DNA from: Candida dubliniensis CD36
Lineage: Eukaryota; Ascomycota; Pichiomycetes; Serinales; Debaryomycetaceae
Reading direction: 5' to 3'
DNA length: 64,000 nt
Assembly (NCBI RefSeq): GCF_000026945.1
Contig: NC_012860.1
Coordinates: 558,001-622,000, forward strand
Shown: piece after piece, positions 54,301-64,000 of the stretch
Numbering within the stretch: the stretch's first letter is position 1
Layout of the letters: every line of letters starts with the position of its first letter
The notes under the pieces: model-generated
What the model was told of the DNA's origin: nothing
What the model saw: only the letters and a program-made list of their open reading frames with translations
The model's database searches: none
Made by a program: the position numbers and the translations under genes

Positions 54301-55523
54301 TTATTGTTCGTGACTTGTTGACAGCACGTAGTAAAAACTTGGATATTAAAGTGTATGCTCATGTAAGAGCATCTTCCAAGGAAGCTGGATTACAAAGATT
54401 GCGTCAAACTGGTACCACATATGGTATTTGGGATGAAAATTGGACAGAAAAAATTGAAATCGTGTTAGGTGATTTATCGAAAGAGAAATTTGGTTTGGAT
54501 AATTCTCAGTGGTCAGATTTGACTAATAGCATTGATGTAATTATTCACAATGGTGCCTTTGTGCACTGGGTCTACCCATACTCTCAATTACGTGATGCTA
54601 ATGTCATTGGTACTATCAACGTTTTGAACATGGCAGGTGAAGGTAAAGCTAAATTCTTTTCATTTGTATCTTCAACATCGGCTTTAGATACTGATTATTT
54701 TGTTAATTTATCAGATGAATTATTAGCTCAAGGCAAAAATGGTATTTCCGAGGCAGATGATTTACAAGGATCAGCCAGAGGGTTAGGAAACGGATATGGA
54801 CAATCCAAATGGGCAGCTGAGTACATTATTAGACGTGCTGGTGAACGTGGATTGAAAGGATGCATTACCAGACCTGGTTATGTTACTGGATTTTCCAAAA
54901 CTGGTGCTTCTAACACCGATGATTTCTTATTGAGAATGTTGAAAGGATCTGCTGAATTGGGGTTGTATCCTGATATCACTAATAATGTCAATATGGTGCC
55001 TGTTGACCATGTTGCCAGAGTAGTTACTGCAACTGCATTAAACCCACCAAGCAGCGAGCAATTGACAGTTGCCCATGTTACTGGCCATCCTAGAATTCAA
55101 TTCAACGACTTTTTGGGATGTTTGAAGGCATATGGATATGACATAAACCCAGCAGATTATCCAGTGTGGACCAGTGCATTAGAAAAGTTTGTTGTTGAAG
55201 AAAGTAAAGAATCAGCCTTGTTCCCACTTTTACATTTTGTGTTGGATAATTTGCCACAAGACACAAAGGCACCTGAGTTAGACGACTCTAATGCTGCTAA
55301 ATCGTTAAAGCAAGATTCCAAGTACACAGGAGAAGATTTAAGTGGTGGTAAAGGTGTTGATTTAGATCAAACTGGTGTTTACATTAGTTACTTAATTAAG
55401 ATTGGATTTTTACCAAAACCAACCGGTACAGGTGATAAAAAATTACCCGAGGTTGAGATTAGTGATGAAAGTTTGAAATTGATTAGTGGAGGTGCCGGTG
55501 CACGTGGATCAGCTGCCAAATAA
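51309..55523 (+). CDS. LYS2: Alpha-aminoadipate reductase large subunit
   Basis: 1404 residues. Lys2 activates alpha-aminoadipate with ATP, loads it on its own carrier domain and reduces it with NADPH to the semialdehyde, the fungal route to lysine. Domain order: N-terminal condensation-like region, adenylation domain with [14 protein letters not shown] at about 413, [38 protein letters not shown], carrier domain with DLGGHS (phosphopantetheine Ser at about 884), then the short-chain reductase domain with [19 protein letters not shown] at about 986 and [12 protein letters not shown] at about 1162. It needs the Lys5 phosphopantetheinyl transferase, which is not in this window. Gcn4 sites lie upstream. 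Confidence 0.98.
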   Translation: MTDFWLNYLDNPTLSVLPHDFLKPANNKSVEGTYAFNIDNNNADFKFGLAVFAALVYRLTGDEDIVIATDESANTPEFIVRLNLTPELTFQELVHKITKEYENNISEINYKSLAEVSHRIKEAKRLDENPGLFRLSYQHAHSNQQLNTTVEGSIRDLAIYTDGTKFTIYYNALLYSHERIVIFGEQFAQYLSTVSKDTNTVITKVNLITESQKKNLPDPTIDLDWSGYRGAIQDIFMDNANKHPDRTCVVETESFMDSNSKTRSFTYQQINQASNVVGNYLKETGIKKGDIVMIYAYRGVDLMIAVMGVLKAGATFSVIDPAYPPARQNIYLSVAKPKGLIGLEKAGTLDQLVVDYINNELDVISTIPQLKVQDNGILVGGKIEGADNDCLDDYQKFKDHPTGVIVGPDSNPTLSFTSGSEGIPKGVLGRHYSLAYYFPWMAKRFGLSDKDKFTMLSGIAHDPIQRDMFTPLFLGAQLLVPTADDIGTPGKLADWMAKYGATVTHLTPAMGQLLSAQATTAIPSLHHAFFVGDILTKRDCLRLQSLAENVFIVNMYGTTETQRSVSYFEIKSRKADPTYLKNLKDVMPAGTGMQNVQLLVVNRNDRSQTCGVGEVGEIYVRAAGLAEGYRGLPDLNAAKFITNWYVNPEKWIEQDEANKKPNETWRQHGWLKPRDRMYRSGDLGRYLPDGNVECCGRADDQVKIRGFRIELGEIDTHLSQHPLVRENVTLVRRDKNEEPTLISYIVPKDSPELKTFKADVDDSIEEANDPIVKGLVAYRELIKDIKGYLKKKLASYAIPTIIVPLVKLPLNPNGKVDKPKLPFPDTAQLAAVAKLSVSGHDAKVAEEENLTKLEEQIRDLWLDVLPNRPATISKDDSFFDLGGHSILGTRMIFELRKKLNVEIPLGVIFKNPTVEQFAKEVEKIIKGGQDFQLADEGKTIQEEKKDVADSQNENLNYAEDAKELSKSALLESYSSLKQLPTGSINVFVTGATGFLGSFIVRDLLTARSKNLDIKVYAHVRASSKEAGLQRLRQTGTTYGIWDENWTEKIEIVLGDLSKEKFGLDNSQWSDLTNSIDVIIHNGAFVHWVYPYSQLRDANVIGTINVLNMAGEGKAKFFSFVSSTSALDTDYFVNLSDELLAQGKNGISEADDLQGSARGLGNGYGQSKWAAEYIIRRAGERGLKGCITRPGYVTGFSKTGASNTDDFLLRMLKGSAELGLYPDITNNVNMVPVDHVARVVTATALNPPSSEQLTVAHVTGHPRIQFNDFLGCLKAYGYDINPADYPVWTSALEKFVVEESKESALFPLLHFVLDNLPQDTKAPELDDSNAAKSLKQDSKYTGEDLSGGKGVDLDQTGVYISYLIKIGFLPKPTGTGDKKLPEVEISDESLKLISGGAGARGSAAK

Positions 55524-56109
55524 AAGTCAAAAAGAAGAAGGGGCGGAATTCATGTCTTGGTTGTGGTTTATACACGGATCAGTATTACCTAGATTAGATG
55601 TACCTTAGATTATAAGTCTTAATGTGAAATAACGATATTTTTAAACTATAAGAGCAGAACAAGAAATACCAACCAGGCAGTACATTACATAATTCTGTTT
55701 TTTTTTTTTTTTTTTTTAACTCTCAACAGCATTTTACTTTTATTTCCATGTTACAATGTGTTAAACTCTCTAAGACATTGTAAAATGATGTAATAATGTT
55801 TACATGGATTATCGCAATGTTCATGATGATATTATTTCACAGTGAGCCATCGGTAACATAGAACTTGAAAGTGGATATTCGAGGGAAAAAACAAAAAAAA
55901 AAAAAAAAGAAACCAAAACTAAAACTAAAACGCCGTTACTGCAATTAGGGGATCCGCAATTTCCTATTATTTTTTATTTAGAATATGATTTAAGGTTTAA
56001 AATCATTTTTTCATTTAGTTGACAGTAAGGAGTAAAGATTCGACAATATAATTCACATTAACAACATTAAAAACAATTGATGGTTTCGAAGAACTAAAAA
56101 TCCAGATCC
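55524..56109. other. Intergenic region after LYS2
   Basis: 586 bp with T18 near 55699-55717 and A16 near 55893-55908. No gene seen. Confidence 0.5.
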
Positions 56110-57873
56110 ATGTTTCTGCCACATTTACCACTGTTGTCACTGCAACATGAAAAATTAAGAAAAATTTCACTTGAGGAGGAAGAAGGAGAGGAGGAGTTGA
56201 CGACCTATGACGAATTTGAACACAATAAAAAACCAGAAACAAGCTTTTCCCTTCGACAGCAATATGAACTTGACAATAAAAATTCTTTACTTGATCGTGA
56301 AAAACACATGCATGTATTATCATCATTGAGTGGAGACAATTTTCTTCGACGACAATTGGACTATGAAGAGGATTATGGTAACAATAGCAACACAGAACAA
56401 GACGAAATGGTTACACAATATAGTAATAATAATAATAATAATAACACTGTCGATTCATCGAAAAATATACTACTGAACCGAAAGTTATATGATGATATTT
56501 CTCAGTGTAATCAACCAAAATCAGATTCCACCGATAGTCTATGTTTGGAAGTGAACAATAATAATAAGAAGAATAACGGTCATTTTCTATCTGGCACCAG
56601 TACTCCCCCTGATACGATGTATAATTACAATGGGCTTCCGACAGTTTACTCATCTTTGGAGAATAATAATAATAAATTACCTAGAAAACAATTTAATTTA
56701 CACCTGCAACAAGTCCCACCTCAATTACAAGTACAACTTACACAATCCCATAATTTACAGAGATCGCTATTGGCAAATTCTTCAGCAACCAACTTGAATG
56801 CTTATTTACGGGGTAATCGAAGGTATTCTTCTTCAGGAAACAGTAACCCTATTAATGATTTGTTGACAAGTCCAAAATTCATCAAATCCAATAGGTTCAA
56901 TAGTCCTATTCCTCCATCAACACCAACCACAACAGCGCAAACGTCACCCATTACCAATGGCAATCCCACGATAGATCAAAAAAATAGATTGGTCGACCAG
57001 TTTTACAATTCTGGTAGAATCACATCACCAGGTAGTCGAGTTGATTTGTCTAACATGCATAAAGAAACTCTGTTGATTTCTCCAACTCAACAATCATTTT
57101 CAAAAGTAAGCACACCTAAATCAGAAAGGAAATTCAATTGGAAAGAAGATTCACTTGAGCCACGAGATGATTTGACTGATTTTTCTCCAACCCCACCATT
57201 AGAGAAAAATCATAATTTGAATGACGAAATAATGGATGACATTTTAAACAAGGGAGGGTTTAAATTCAAGTATGATGCGAATCAATTAGTTCAAGATAAG
57301 GAATTGGTGAATTATCTATTAAACATTGACAATATCCTTGATCATAATGAAAATACCCATGATATGAAAAATAGGAAAGATACTTCCTTAAGTGAGTTGA
57401 ATAAGGCAATGTCTAATTTATATGATACAACTTTACTTAAATCCAAGAAAATCTTAATTCCACATAAAAATGATCATTTTGACTCATTAACTGAGTTGAA
57501 TCATTTGAAACGATATCTAGAGGAATTACATAACAGTATTGATAGTTTGGGACGATCATTGGGTGCTAACAGAAACAAAGTAAGGGAAAGTTATAAGGAC
57601 AAAATTGATGATAATATAGCTAGATTGAATTTAGTTTCTAAGGAATTGGAAACTTTGGAAACTAAAGCAAATTTATTTAGGGATAAAATAAGTCAACAAA
57701 AGTCAAATACTACTAATCAAATGATGGAAACCATAACAATTTTAACCGATGTTAATAATAAGATGAAGAAATATTCTATAATTAAAAGAAATAGAATTAT
57801 AGTTGAGGTCAATGTCGTGTTGGGATTATTGGTTTTGATTGTAAGTATTTATTATGGCTACAAAAACAAATAA
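56110..57873 (+). CDS. Unrecognised tail-anchored coiled-coil protein
   Basis: 587 residues that I do not recognise. An acidic N-terminus (EEEEGEEEL), long Asn-rich and Ser/Thr-Pro-rich middle (SPKFIKSNRFNSPIPPSTPTTT, several SP/TP sites suggesting CDK or MAPK phosphorylation), then a predicted coiled coil at about 455-560 (LNHLKRYLEELHNSIDSLG; NLVSKELETLETKANLFRDKI). It ends in a single hydrophobic segment (VEVNVVLGLLVLIVSIYYG) followed by YKNK. That is the layout of a tail-anchored membrane protein of the ER, nuclear envelope or outer mitochondrial membrane, inserted by the GET pathway. SNARE-like or spindle-pole/nuclear-envelope roles are possible but unsupported. The start is the first ATG; an internal Met near residue 66 is an alternative. 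Confidence 0.75.
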   Translation: MFLPHLPLLSLQHEKLRKISLEEEEGEEELTTYDEFEHNKKPETSFSLRQQYELDNKNSLLDREKHMHVLSSLSGDNFLRRQLDYEEDYGNNSNTEQDEMVTQYSNNNNNNNTVDSSKNILLNRKLYDDISQCNQPKSDSTDSLCLEVNNNNKKNNGHFLSGTSTPPDTMYNYNGLPTVYSSLENNNNKLPRKQFNLHLQQVPPQLQVQLTQSHNLQRSLLANSSATNLNAYLRGNRRYSSSGNSNPINDLLTSPKFIKSNRFNSPIPPSTPTTTAQTSPITNGNPTIDQKNRLVDQFYNSGRITSPGSRVDLSNMHKETLLISPTQQSFSKVSTPKSERKFNWKEDSLEPRDDLTDFSPTPPLEKNHNLNDEIMDDILNKGGFKFKYDANQLVQDKELVNYLLNIDNILDHNENTHDMKNRKDTSLSELNKAMSNLYDTTLLKSKKILIPHKNDHFDSLTELNHLKRYLEELHNSIDSLGRSLGANRNKVRESYKDKIDDNIARLNLVSKELETLETKANLFRDKISQQKSNTTNQMMETITILTDVNNKMKKYSIIKRNRIIVEVNVVLGLLVLIVSIYYGYKNK

Positions 57874-60536
57874 ATACCGATTCAGGTTTCCATTTAGGAT
57901 ATGTGTAGTTTGCTCTTGGAAGTGTATATCCCTTTCTAAATTATTTATTTCAACTTTGAATATAGAGTAACTACAAATTAGGTCAAGCATTTGCAAGAAT
58001 TGAATACTGATCGTTGACTCTGAGTCAAGACATGTAGCGTGTGCTTGTGCTAAAGTATAACAGTTGTACCAAAGACAACAGTCACGAGGTAAAAATGACT
58101 ACTTAGTCATTTTTTTTTTTTCCAATTGTGATATGGCGTCGAGAAATCATTTGCAAGTGTATAACACAAAAATAGTACAATTCGTCCTCCTGCTTTGACA
58201 CTACTTCAAAAGATGCACAATTGGAACTTTTTGTGTTATCCAGAATATAAAAATAGCTGAATAAAATAGAAGTCTAAAATTAAGAACAATAACGCAATTA
58301 GAGAAAGATTATCGAGTTTGAAGTTCGGATAAACCAATAATTCATTGACTCACAGTGAATACATCAAAGTATGCGTTAAAAAAATGATGGTACTATATAA
58401 AATTTTTCTTTTGTTTTATCAAAGGAAGGTTTATCATCATTACAAGGTGTATGAAGTGTATTTCATTATTTGTTGACCGAACACAACGGAGTTAATGCTA
58501 ATATCTCTGACAAAGCAAGACTTGAAAGTGTGCTATACTAATCGGGAAATAAATCACACAGAATTTTAATGCCTTGTAGCACTTGAAATAGTCACAAAAG
58601 ACTTGGTACAGATTAAACTAATAGTCGGCAATAAAAGTGCACGAGAATTGAAATCTATATAAGGATATCACACACAAATGGCCAAACATTAAAGAAACCA
58701 CTTTAGAAATATCTGTTCAATTAATGATGTTGAGTGAAATGCGGTTAAACAGACAAAGTTGGTACTAACAAGCATGCAGTTATAATTGATCTATTTCAGT
58801 TGTGTTTTATATACTTGAATATATAAAGTTCAAGGCTAAATGATTAGAGTTAATAAGTTCAAGGAAAGTTAATACTAAAACAAAGAGATATGATACATAG
58901 CAAAATTAATTATAAAGAAGTCTAATACTATCTACTTTATTTACTATATATGCACATTTGAAATAGCGTGTTGATTTATATTCATAGTCTTTCACAAATA
59001 TAGAACGCAAAAAAAAAAACAAAGAGTCTATGGCTAGCTGTAACAACAATTGAGCCAATATATATTGACTATAAGACTTGGTAGATTAATTTAAACTTCA
59101 AATTTGATATCAGTTTCAAATACAAAAAAAAAAAAAAAAAAAAAACAATATAACTCTTAACAATGGTTTAACTGAAAGAAGAAGAAGAAGAAGAGTAGAT
59201 ATTAACAACAACGCTCTGAATTGACACATATTAATTGTATTGTTTATTGTTTCATGCTTTGTCTTTTTTTTTTTCCTCGACGTTTTTCTCTCCAAACAAA
59301 ATAAAATAAAAATAATAAGACAAAATACACGAAATCAATAGCAAGATATCACCATAATTTATGCAGTAATCAAATTACCTACATATTTATCAGACCATTT
59401 GATTACAATTATTCTTCTTGCTACATAAACAAGTACACTTTGGGAATGTTGGCCCAGTTGAAAACCATAATCAATTCAAAAGAGTTCTATAAACTTTAAT
59501 CAATGGTTCAATTGTTGTTATTGTTATTATTAAGGTTTAACTCGTTTCCTTTCCCATGGAGTATGAAATTATGAATTAATTAATCGTTGTTGTGGTTCTT
59601 GTGTCATATAATAAATCTTCAGGCCGAGATCCTTTTTGTTACTGGTTTTTTTTGAGAACAATAAAAGCATGATCACGCTTTTAATCATAATTTATTGTAT
59701 TAAAGATAGATATAAAATACTATATGGAAAATTTTATCAGACAAAGAACAACAACACCAACTAAAAAGTTACTATTCTTTAAACTGTGGATTGAATGTTC
59801 TTCTTTGTCTTTATTTATAATTTTAGTTTTGCATTAATCAACTAATTAATTCCTTGAACAGAGCAGAACAGTAAATGTAAGGCAAATAAATCCGTAGAAA
59901 ACGTTTCGCCTCGAGGTAAGATATAGATTGTCAACATTCCAGCTTTAGAAAAAAAGAAAAGCTGAAAAGTTTTCATTCTTCCTTCTTGCTTTTCCTCTTC
60001 TTTCATCTCAACAATCTACACAACACTCAACAAACTTAAAACATTTGAGATACTTGACATTTAACACAAACTTTGAGAACTTTCAACTACATCAACATCG
60101 ACAGAAAAAAAAAAAAAAGAAATTTTTAAAAGAAAACGTTTCTTTTTCTTCTTCCTCTTTTTTTTCTTCTTTTCCGCCCATTTCAACCCAACTTCCCCCC
60201 ATCAAAAGAGAAAGAAATTGAAAGGGAATAAACCATAAACAATACAAACAAACAAACAAATAACATACTTATCCCCAAGAGTGTAAACCAAAGACTGATT
60301 TTAAGAAAAAGAGTGAAAACAAGAAACCAAAGAAACAACGAACCAAAGAACCAAAGAGTAATTATTATTTTATCAATTCTTATTATTCAACTTTAATCAT
60401 TCGTAATCAAAGAAAATTATTAATAAAAAGGGAAAACAAAAAAACTCCAAGTCAAGAATATACTTATTTATTAATACTTCTAATTGTTTTCTTTGGTTTA
60501 CCATACTTTTAAATATAGACCAACAGAATAGACACT
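57874..60536. other. Long gene-free region upstream of PDE2
   Basis: 2.66 kb without a supported gene. The segment 58471-58770 starts TGTTG and ends TAACA, with CTATATAAGG inside, a weak resemblance to an old solo LTR. A19-A21 occurs near 59124-59144 and GAA repeats near 59177-59192. The last 550 bases alternate purine-rich and T/C-rich tracts and probably form a long PDE2 leader. Confidence 0.5.
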
Positions 60537-62222
60537 ATGGCAGAAGTATTATCATTAGTTGACCTCGAGATTCCTCGAGTCACTGATAAATACTATAAAT
60601 TTGACACTTTTAAACATTTAATCTGTTACTTGTTCAAAAAAACTAGCACAGAAACTGATTCAAATGTTCCTATAGTAATAATATTCCCTACCAACAATGA
60701 TAGTTCTACAAAAAAAACTCGATCCACTAATAATAACAAGCTAGATAATTTACCATTCAGTGATAAATTGTTATTGATACAGTTCTTTTTCACCCACTTG
60801 AACATATTGACGATTCAAGGTGAGAGTTCAGATGAAGAAAAGTTATATCAGGAGATACGTGATGCCAAAGAATTATTAACAAATAGGATATCACGAGTTG
60901 GAAATTGGACAGGAACAACTCATTTTAGATATTGTCGACATGATAATGATTGTGGACTATTGAATCAACATTCCAAGATTGCAGGAATCATACCAACAAT
61001 GACGTATATTCTTAATTGTAATGCAACAAGATCAGATATTGCCACTAAGCAATTGATATATTTATACCAACTCATGATAGACGAGATTAATTTCATTGAC
61101 TTGTTGCAAGATGCATCCACGACAAGATTATCTCAGTTATGTTATGCTGTGGGACATTGGAGTTTCCCTGCTCATAATTTATCAAATGATGATTTGGTTT
61201 ATTGTGTTTATTTGATGATAGATTACGCTATCAAACAAATTGAAGGATTTGATAACATTCCTTTGAATGAATTATTGGCATTTATATTTATTGTTAGAGA
61301 TACTTATAAGAATGGGAATCCGTTCCATAATTTCCGTCACGCTGTGGATGTTCTACAAGCTTGTTTTCATTTTCTTATTAGATTGGGTAGTTTGCCTAAA
61401 TTTAAACAATTTGTCGAGGACCCAAAATTGGATTTCAAAGAAGCTCACGACGAGCATACTGTATTAATTTCCTCACAAAGGAATTCCACCGAGGAAGAAG
61501 CTTCCCTTAATCCAATACAAACATTAGGCTTACTAGTTGCTGCCTTGGGGCATGATGTGGGTCACCCAGGTACAACAAATGACTTCATGATCAAATTCAG
61601 TGCACCAACGGCACTACTTTACAATGATAGGTCTGTTCTTGAGTCTTATCATGCCTCCTTATTTATTAATAAAGTGTTAAGAATATGTTGGCCAGATTTA
61701 TTAACTTGCACAATTGAAGAAAAGTCAGAATTAACCATTAGAAGTTTGATAATTTCTTCAATATTGGCCACTGACATGGGTGAACACAATGAATATGTTA
61801 ATCGGTTGAAATCTTTCAAGACACATAATGAAATTTTAAATCATGATAACACTGTTAAATTGATTTCTGCGTTGTTAATTAAATGTGCTGATATTTCTAA
61901 CGTAACGAGACCGTTGAGAGTATCTGCACAATGGGCAATGGTTTTATCAAGAGAGTTTGCCGAAGTGGAATTGCTCAAATCAGTGATCAAAAAAGATATC
62001 GATCTTGACTTTACAAAAGATTTAACCTACGATCATGTTCCCTGTGAATTACACGAGATACTCGAAATACAACCCGATATACATAAAGGACAAATATTTT
62101 TTATTAATTTATTTGCTGAGAATTTGTTTAATAATGTTAGTGACTTATTACCCCAATTACAGTATACTTGTGATATTATTCTAGAGAACAAATTATTTTG
62201 GTTGAATAGAGCAAAGAAATAA
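60537..62222 (+). CDS. PDE2: High-affinity cAMP phosphodiesterase
   Basis: 561 residues, class I cyclic nucleotide phosphodiesterase. Pde2 hydrolyses cAMP and so limits Ras-PKA signalling, which in Candida affects hyphal growth and stress response. The metal-binding HD motifs are visible: NPFHNFRHAVDVLQ at about 260-273 and ALGHDVGHPGTTNDF at about 333-347. A later ATDMGEHNEYV carries the usual region after HNxxHAxxV, and LIKCADISNVTRPL supplies the conserved Asp. RVGNWTGTTHFRYCRHDNDCG in the N-terminal half is not a known catalytic segment. No membrane segment is seen, consistent with a soluble enzyme. The symbol fits my memory of the C. albicans locus next to LYS2 and VTS1. Confidence 0.94.
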   Translation: MAEVLSLVDLEIPRVTDKYYKFDTFKHLICYLFKKTSTETDSNVPIVIIFPTNNDSSTKKTRSTNNNKLDNLPFSDKLLLIQFFFTHLNILTIQGESSDEEKLYQEIRDAKELLTNRISRVGNWTGTTHFRYCRHDNDCGLLNQHSKIAGIIPTMTYILNCNATRSDIATKQLIYLYQLMIDEINFIDLLQDASTTRLSQLCYAVGHWSFPAHNLSNDDLVYCVYLMIDYAIKQIEGFDNIPLNELLAFIFIVRDTYKNGNPFHNFRHAVDVLQACFHFLIRLGSLPKFKQFVEDPKLDFKEAHDEHTVLISSQRNSTEEEASLNPIQTLGLLVAALGHDVGHPGTTNDFMIKFSAPTALLYNDRSVLESYHASLFINKVLRICWPDLLTCTIEEKSELTIRSLIISSILATDMGEHNEYVNRLKSFKTHNEILNHDNTVKLISALLIKCADISNVTRPLRVSAQWAMVLSREFAEVELLKSVIKKDIDLDFTKDLTYDHVPCELHEILEIQPDIHKGQIFFINLFAENLFNNVSDLLPQLQYTCDIILENKLFWLNRAKK

Positions 62223-63133
62223 TACATTGATTCATGCTTGTAATTAAGTTAAACCACATCAGAAGTTTGCCATTAACCACCGTTGCATTATTATTATTTA
62301 TTATCATTATTATCTGTTTTTATGTTGTACACATTTTAGTTTTGGATTGGATTCACACGATAAACATATAGTTAATTATCTTATAGAGTATAATACTAAC
62401 TGGATTATACAAATTAATATATATGTTTCCATATGCTTGAAAGGGTTCCGGATTTGTCTTTATTGTGAACATAGGTGTTAACTTGTAGATGGGAACTATT
62501 TGTCTTTGTAGCAAAGAGACACAGAAGTTTTTTACTAAATAAGAACAATTGCATTGCTTAGAAGCTGTGTATAAATTGCATATAATTGTGGGTTATTTTC
62601 AACTGATGAAAATTTCAAGTTTGTACCAAAATAATTAGTACGAAGCCCAAGAATCAAAAATAGGGGGCAGAATCCAGGTGGTATGTGTGTATAGTGGACT
62701 CACCAGTAGTACCACTTAAATTCGCCACAAGGTGTAATCCGACAGAGGACACGACGAATACTCGCACCAACCAAAAAGTGTCCACCAATTCTTTTTTTGG
62801 TTTTTTTTTTTTTTTTCTGTTGGTATTTAAACTCTTTTGCATCTTCATTAGGATCTAACAGCTTTCATCATACCTCATCATCTCCAACCAACTTCTCTCT
62901 CTTCTTCATTTTCAGAATTTTTTTTTTCCCTCTTTCTTCCATCCCTCATTTCTCCCAGATTCATTTTTTTGGTTTTTTTTTCAACAACACCTTTCCAATT
63001 GTAAATATTTAGTTTTCTGTTAGTTCATCGACATAAACTGGTTTGTTATTTTATGTTTCTTATAAACTGAAAGAAAATCCAAACAGCAAAGATCTTTTTT
63101 TTTTTTTTCAAATTACAACGCAATCTAGTAAAA
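62223..63133. other. Intergenic region and leader of VTS1
   Basis: 911 bp. Open frames at 62654-62848 and 62797-63012 are Lys- or Phe-rich and lie in the T/C-rich leader, so they are not called. T-runs occur near 62803-62816 and 63096-63108. Confidence 0.5.
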
Positions 63134-64000
63134 ATGGAACAATCTCAAGGAAACATCGCCAATTCCCCACCAACTTCAGAAATCCCCCAAAGACCAATTA
63201 TATTGTCTCCACCGCCATTGGACCAAAACTCCTTCAACCAATCGTTGAACGATTTGCTGATATCTGTTCCTCAAGGTCATGCCAATAGACAACAAAGTGT
63301 TGGGTACAATTTGCAACATGAATTTGAAACATTGACAGCTAATTTGGATTTGGACTTGACTAGTTCCATGAGAAACATTACTCAGAGTGCTCCCCCTAAC
63401 CAACAGCAGCAGGCTCAATTACAATCACATACACATACGAATTCACAACTATTGACTACCACTGATTCAAACACCAAACCGGCTCATTCGGTCAAACCCA
63501 CGTTGGTTGCCCCAGCTGCTTCAAGATATAGTTCTAATTTAGGTTCTGATTTATTGGGTAAATCTACTAGTTCTTTACTTGGTGATAACAATCCAGTTTC
63601 TCCAATCCAGAAATTCTCTTCAATTAATACTCAATTGGATAGTTTGTTGAACAACAATATTTCTGGTACCAAAAGTAAAACTGGAACCAATTCACCATTT
63701 TTATCAAACACTGGGTTATCCAATAGACCACAATCGGTTAATGATTTTACTAGTATTTTCAATCGTCAAGACCAACAACCACAACAATCGTTTCTGAGTT
63801 TTACTGCTCAACAACAACAAAATCAAAATCAAAATCAGAACCAAAAACAAAACCAATCAAACTTTTATCTGGATTTGATTGTATTCAGTAACTGGATTGA
63901 AAATTTAAATCCTCAAGATAATCTCACAATGATTGATTATTTGTGTTCAAATTTGCCACTCGATATATTATTGACTTTTAAGTCTAAGTTAGATTTGCAT
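63134..64000 (+). CDS. VTS1: Vts1, Smaug-type SAM-domain RNA-binding protein (5' part, truncated by window)
   Basis: 289 codons are present, and the frame is open to the last base. Vts1 binds Smaug-recognition hairpins in mRNAs through its C-terminal SAM domain and recruits Ccr4-Not deadenylase. The SAM domain lies beyond the window. The visible part has a Gln/Asn/Ser-rich N-terminus (including QQQQNQNQNQNQ) and then the conserved Vts1 N-terminal domain at about 244-289: FSNWIENLNPQDNLTMIDYLCSNLPLDILLTFKSKLDLH. Codon 246 (63869-63871) in this domain is CTG and would be Ser here. The start is the first ATG after a T13 leader tract and gives MEQSQGNIANSPP. It lies about 910 bp from PDE2 in the same direction. 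Confidence 0.93.
   Translation, partial: MEQSQGNIANSPPTSEIPQRPIILSPPPLDQNSFNQSLNDLLISVPQGHANRQQSVGYNLQHEFETLTANLDLDLTSSMRNITQSAPPNQQQQAQLQSHTHTNSQLLTTTDSNTKPAHSVKPTLVAPAASRYSSNLGSDLLGKSTSSLLGDNNPVSPIQKFSSINTQLDSLLNNNISGTKSKTGTNSPFLSNTGLSNRPQSVNDFTSIFNRQDQQPQQSFLSFTAQQQQNQNQNQNQKQNQSNFYLDLIVFSNWIENLNPQDNLTMIDYLCSNLPLDILLTFKSKLDLH

Noticed and set aside
62797..63012. 71-codon plus-strand frame before VTS1
   Set aside because: Phe/Ser-rich translation of a T/C-rich leader.
1..64000. tRNA, rRNA, CRISPR arrays, insertion sequences
   Set aside because: I looked for T-arm (GTTCGA-type) motifs and regular spaced repeats and found none that form a tRNA or array; the window is a eukaryotic nuclear segment.

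Overview
The window looks like a piece of nuclear chromosome from a CTG-clade yeast, most likely Candida albicans or a very close relative such as C. dubliniensis. The reasons are AT-rich DNA full of long A/T homopolymers, compact genes nearly free of introns, leucine codons that are mostly TTA/TTG, and a gene set and order (SNO1, IML1, HOM6, EXG2, TOM20, MGM101, FRS2, GET3, TIF34, RAD16, LYS2, PDE2, VTS1) that I recall for C. albicans. The species call rests on memory of gene content, not on a search. Translations quoted here read CTG as Leu, but in this clade CTG is read as Ser. The class III sirtuin gives an internal hint, because its CTG codon at 38659-38661 falls where fungal homologues have Ser.

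Layout: 1-1512 is non-coding. 1513-12879 holds housekeeping genes: SNO1 (vitamin B6), IML1 (TORC1/GATOR1), HOM6 (Thr/Met synthesis), EXG2 (cell-wall glucanase), TOM20 and a complex I subunit (mitochondria), and MGM101 (mtDNA repair). 12958-17791 is an LTR retrotransposon of the Ty1/copia type on the minus strand. Its two 279-bp LTRs read as identical, yet its coding region is broken by stops. It lies 78 bp upstream of MGM101. 17983-23784 holds two MNN4/LicD-family mannosylphosphorylation genes, the second of which has lost the acidic active-site motif. 24686-26692 holds two small genes, a secreted Kex2-type precursor and a PMP3-type membrane peptide. 27930-30857 holds FRS2 and a C2H2 zinc-finger protein resembling INO80 subunit Iec1. 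A gene-free stretch of about 6 kb (30858-36812) precedes an orphan Ser/Thr/Asn-rich protein.

38065-47531 is dense again: a SIRT5-like sirtuin, an RSC1/RSC2-type bromodomain-BAH protein, GET3, a spliced SERF-like gene, a dienelactone-hydrolase-family enzyme, TIF34 and a small heat-shock-like protein. 48346-57873 holds RAD16, LYS2 and an unrecognised tail-anchored coiled-coil protein. After a 2.7-kb gene-free region come PDE2 (cAMP phosphodiesterase) and the 5' part of VTS1, which runs off the window.

No operons are expected. Shared regulation is suggested for the amino-acid and vitamin genes by Gcn4-type sites upstream of SNO1 and LYS2, and for the complex I gene by CCAAT boxes. I found no tRNA, rRNA or CRISPR. 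The most unusual object is the retroelement and its junction with MGM101. I see no clearly new multi-gene system.
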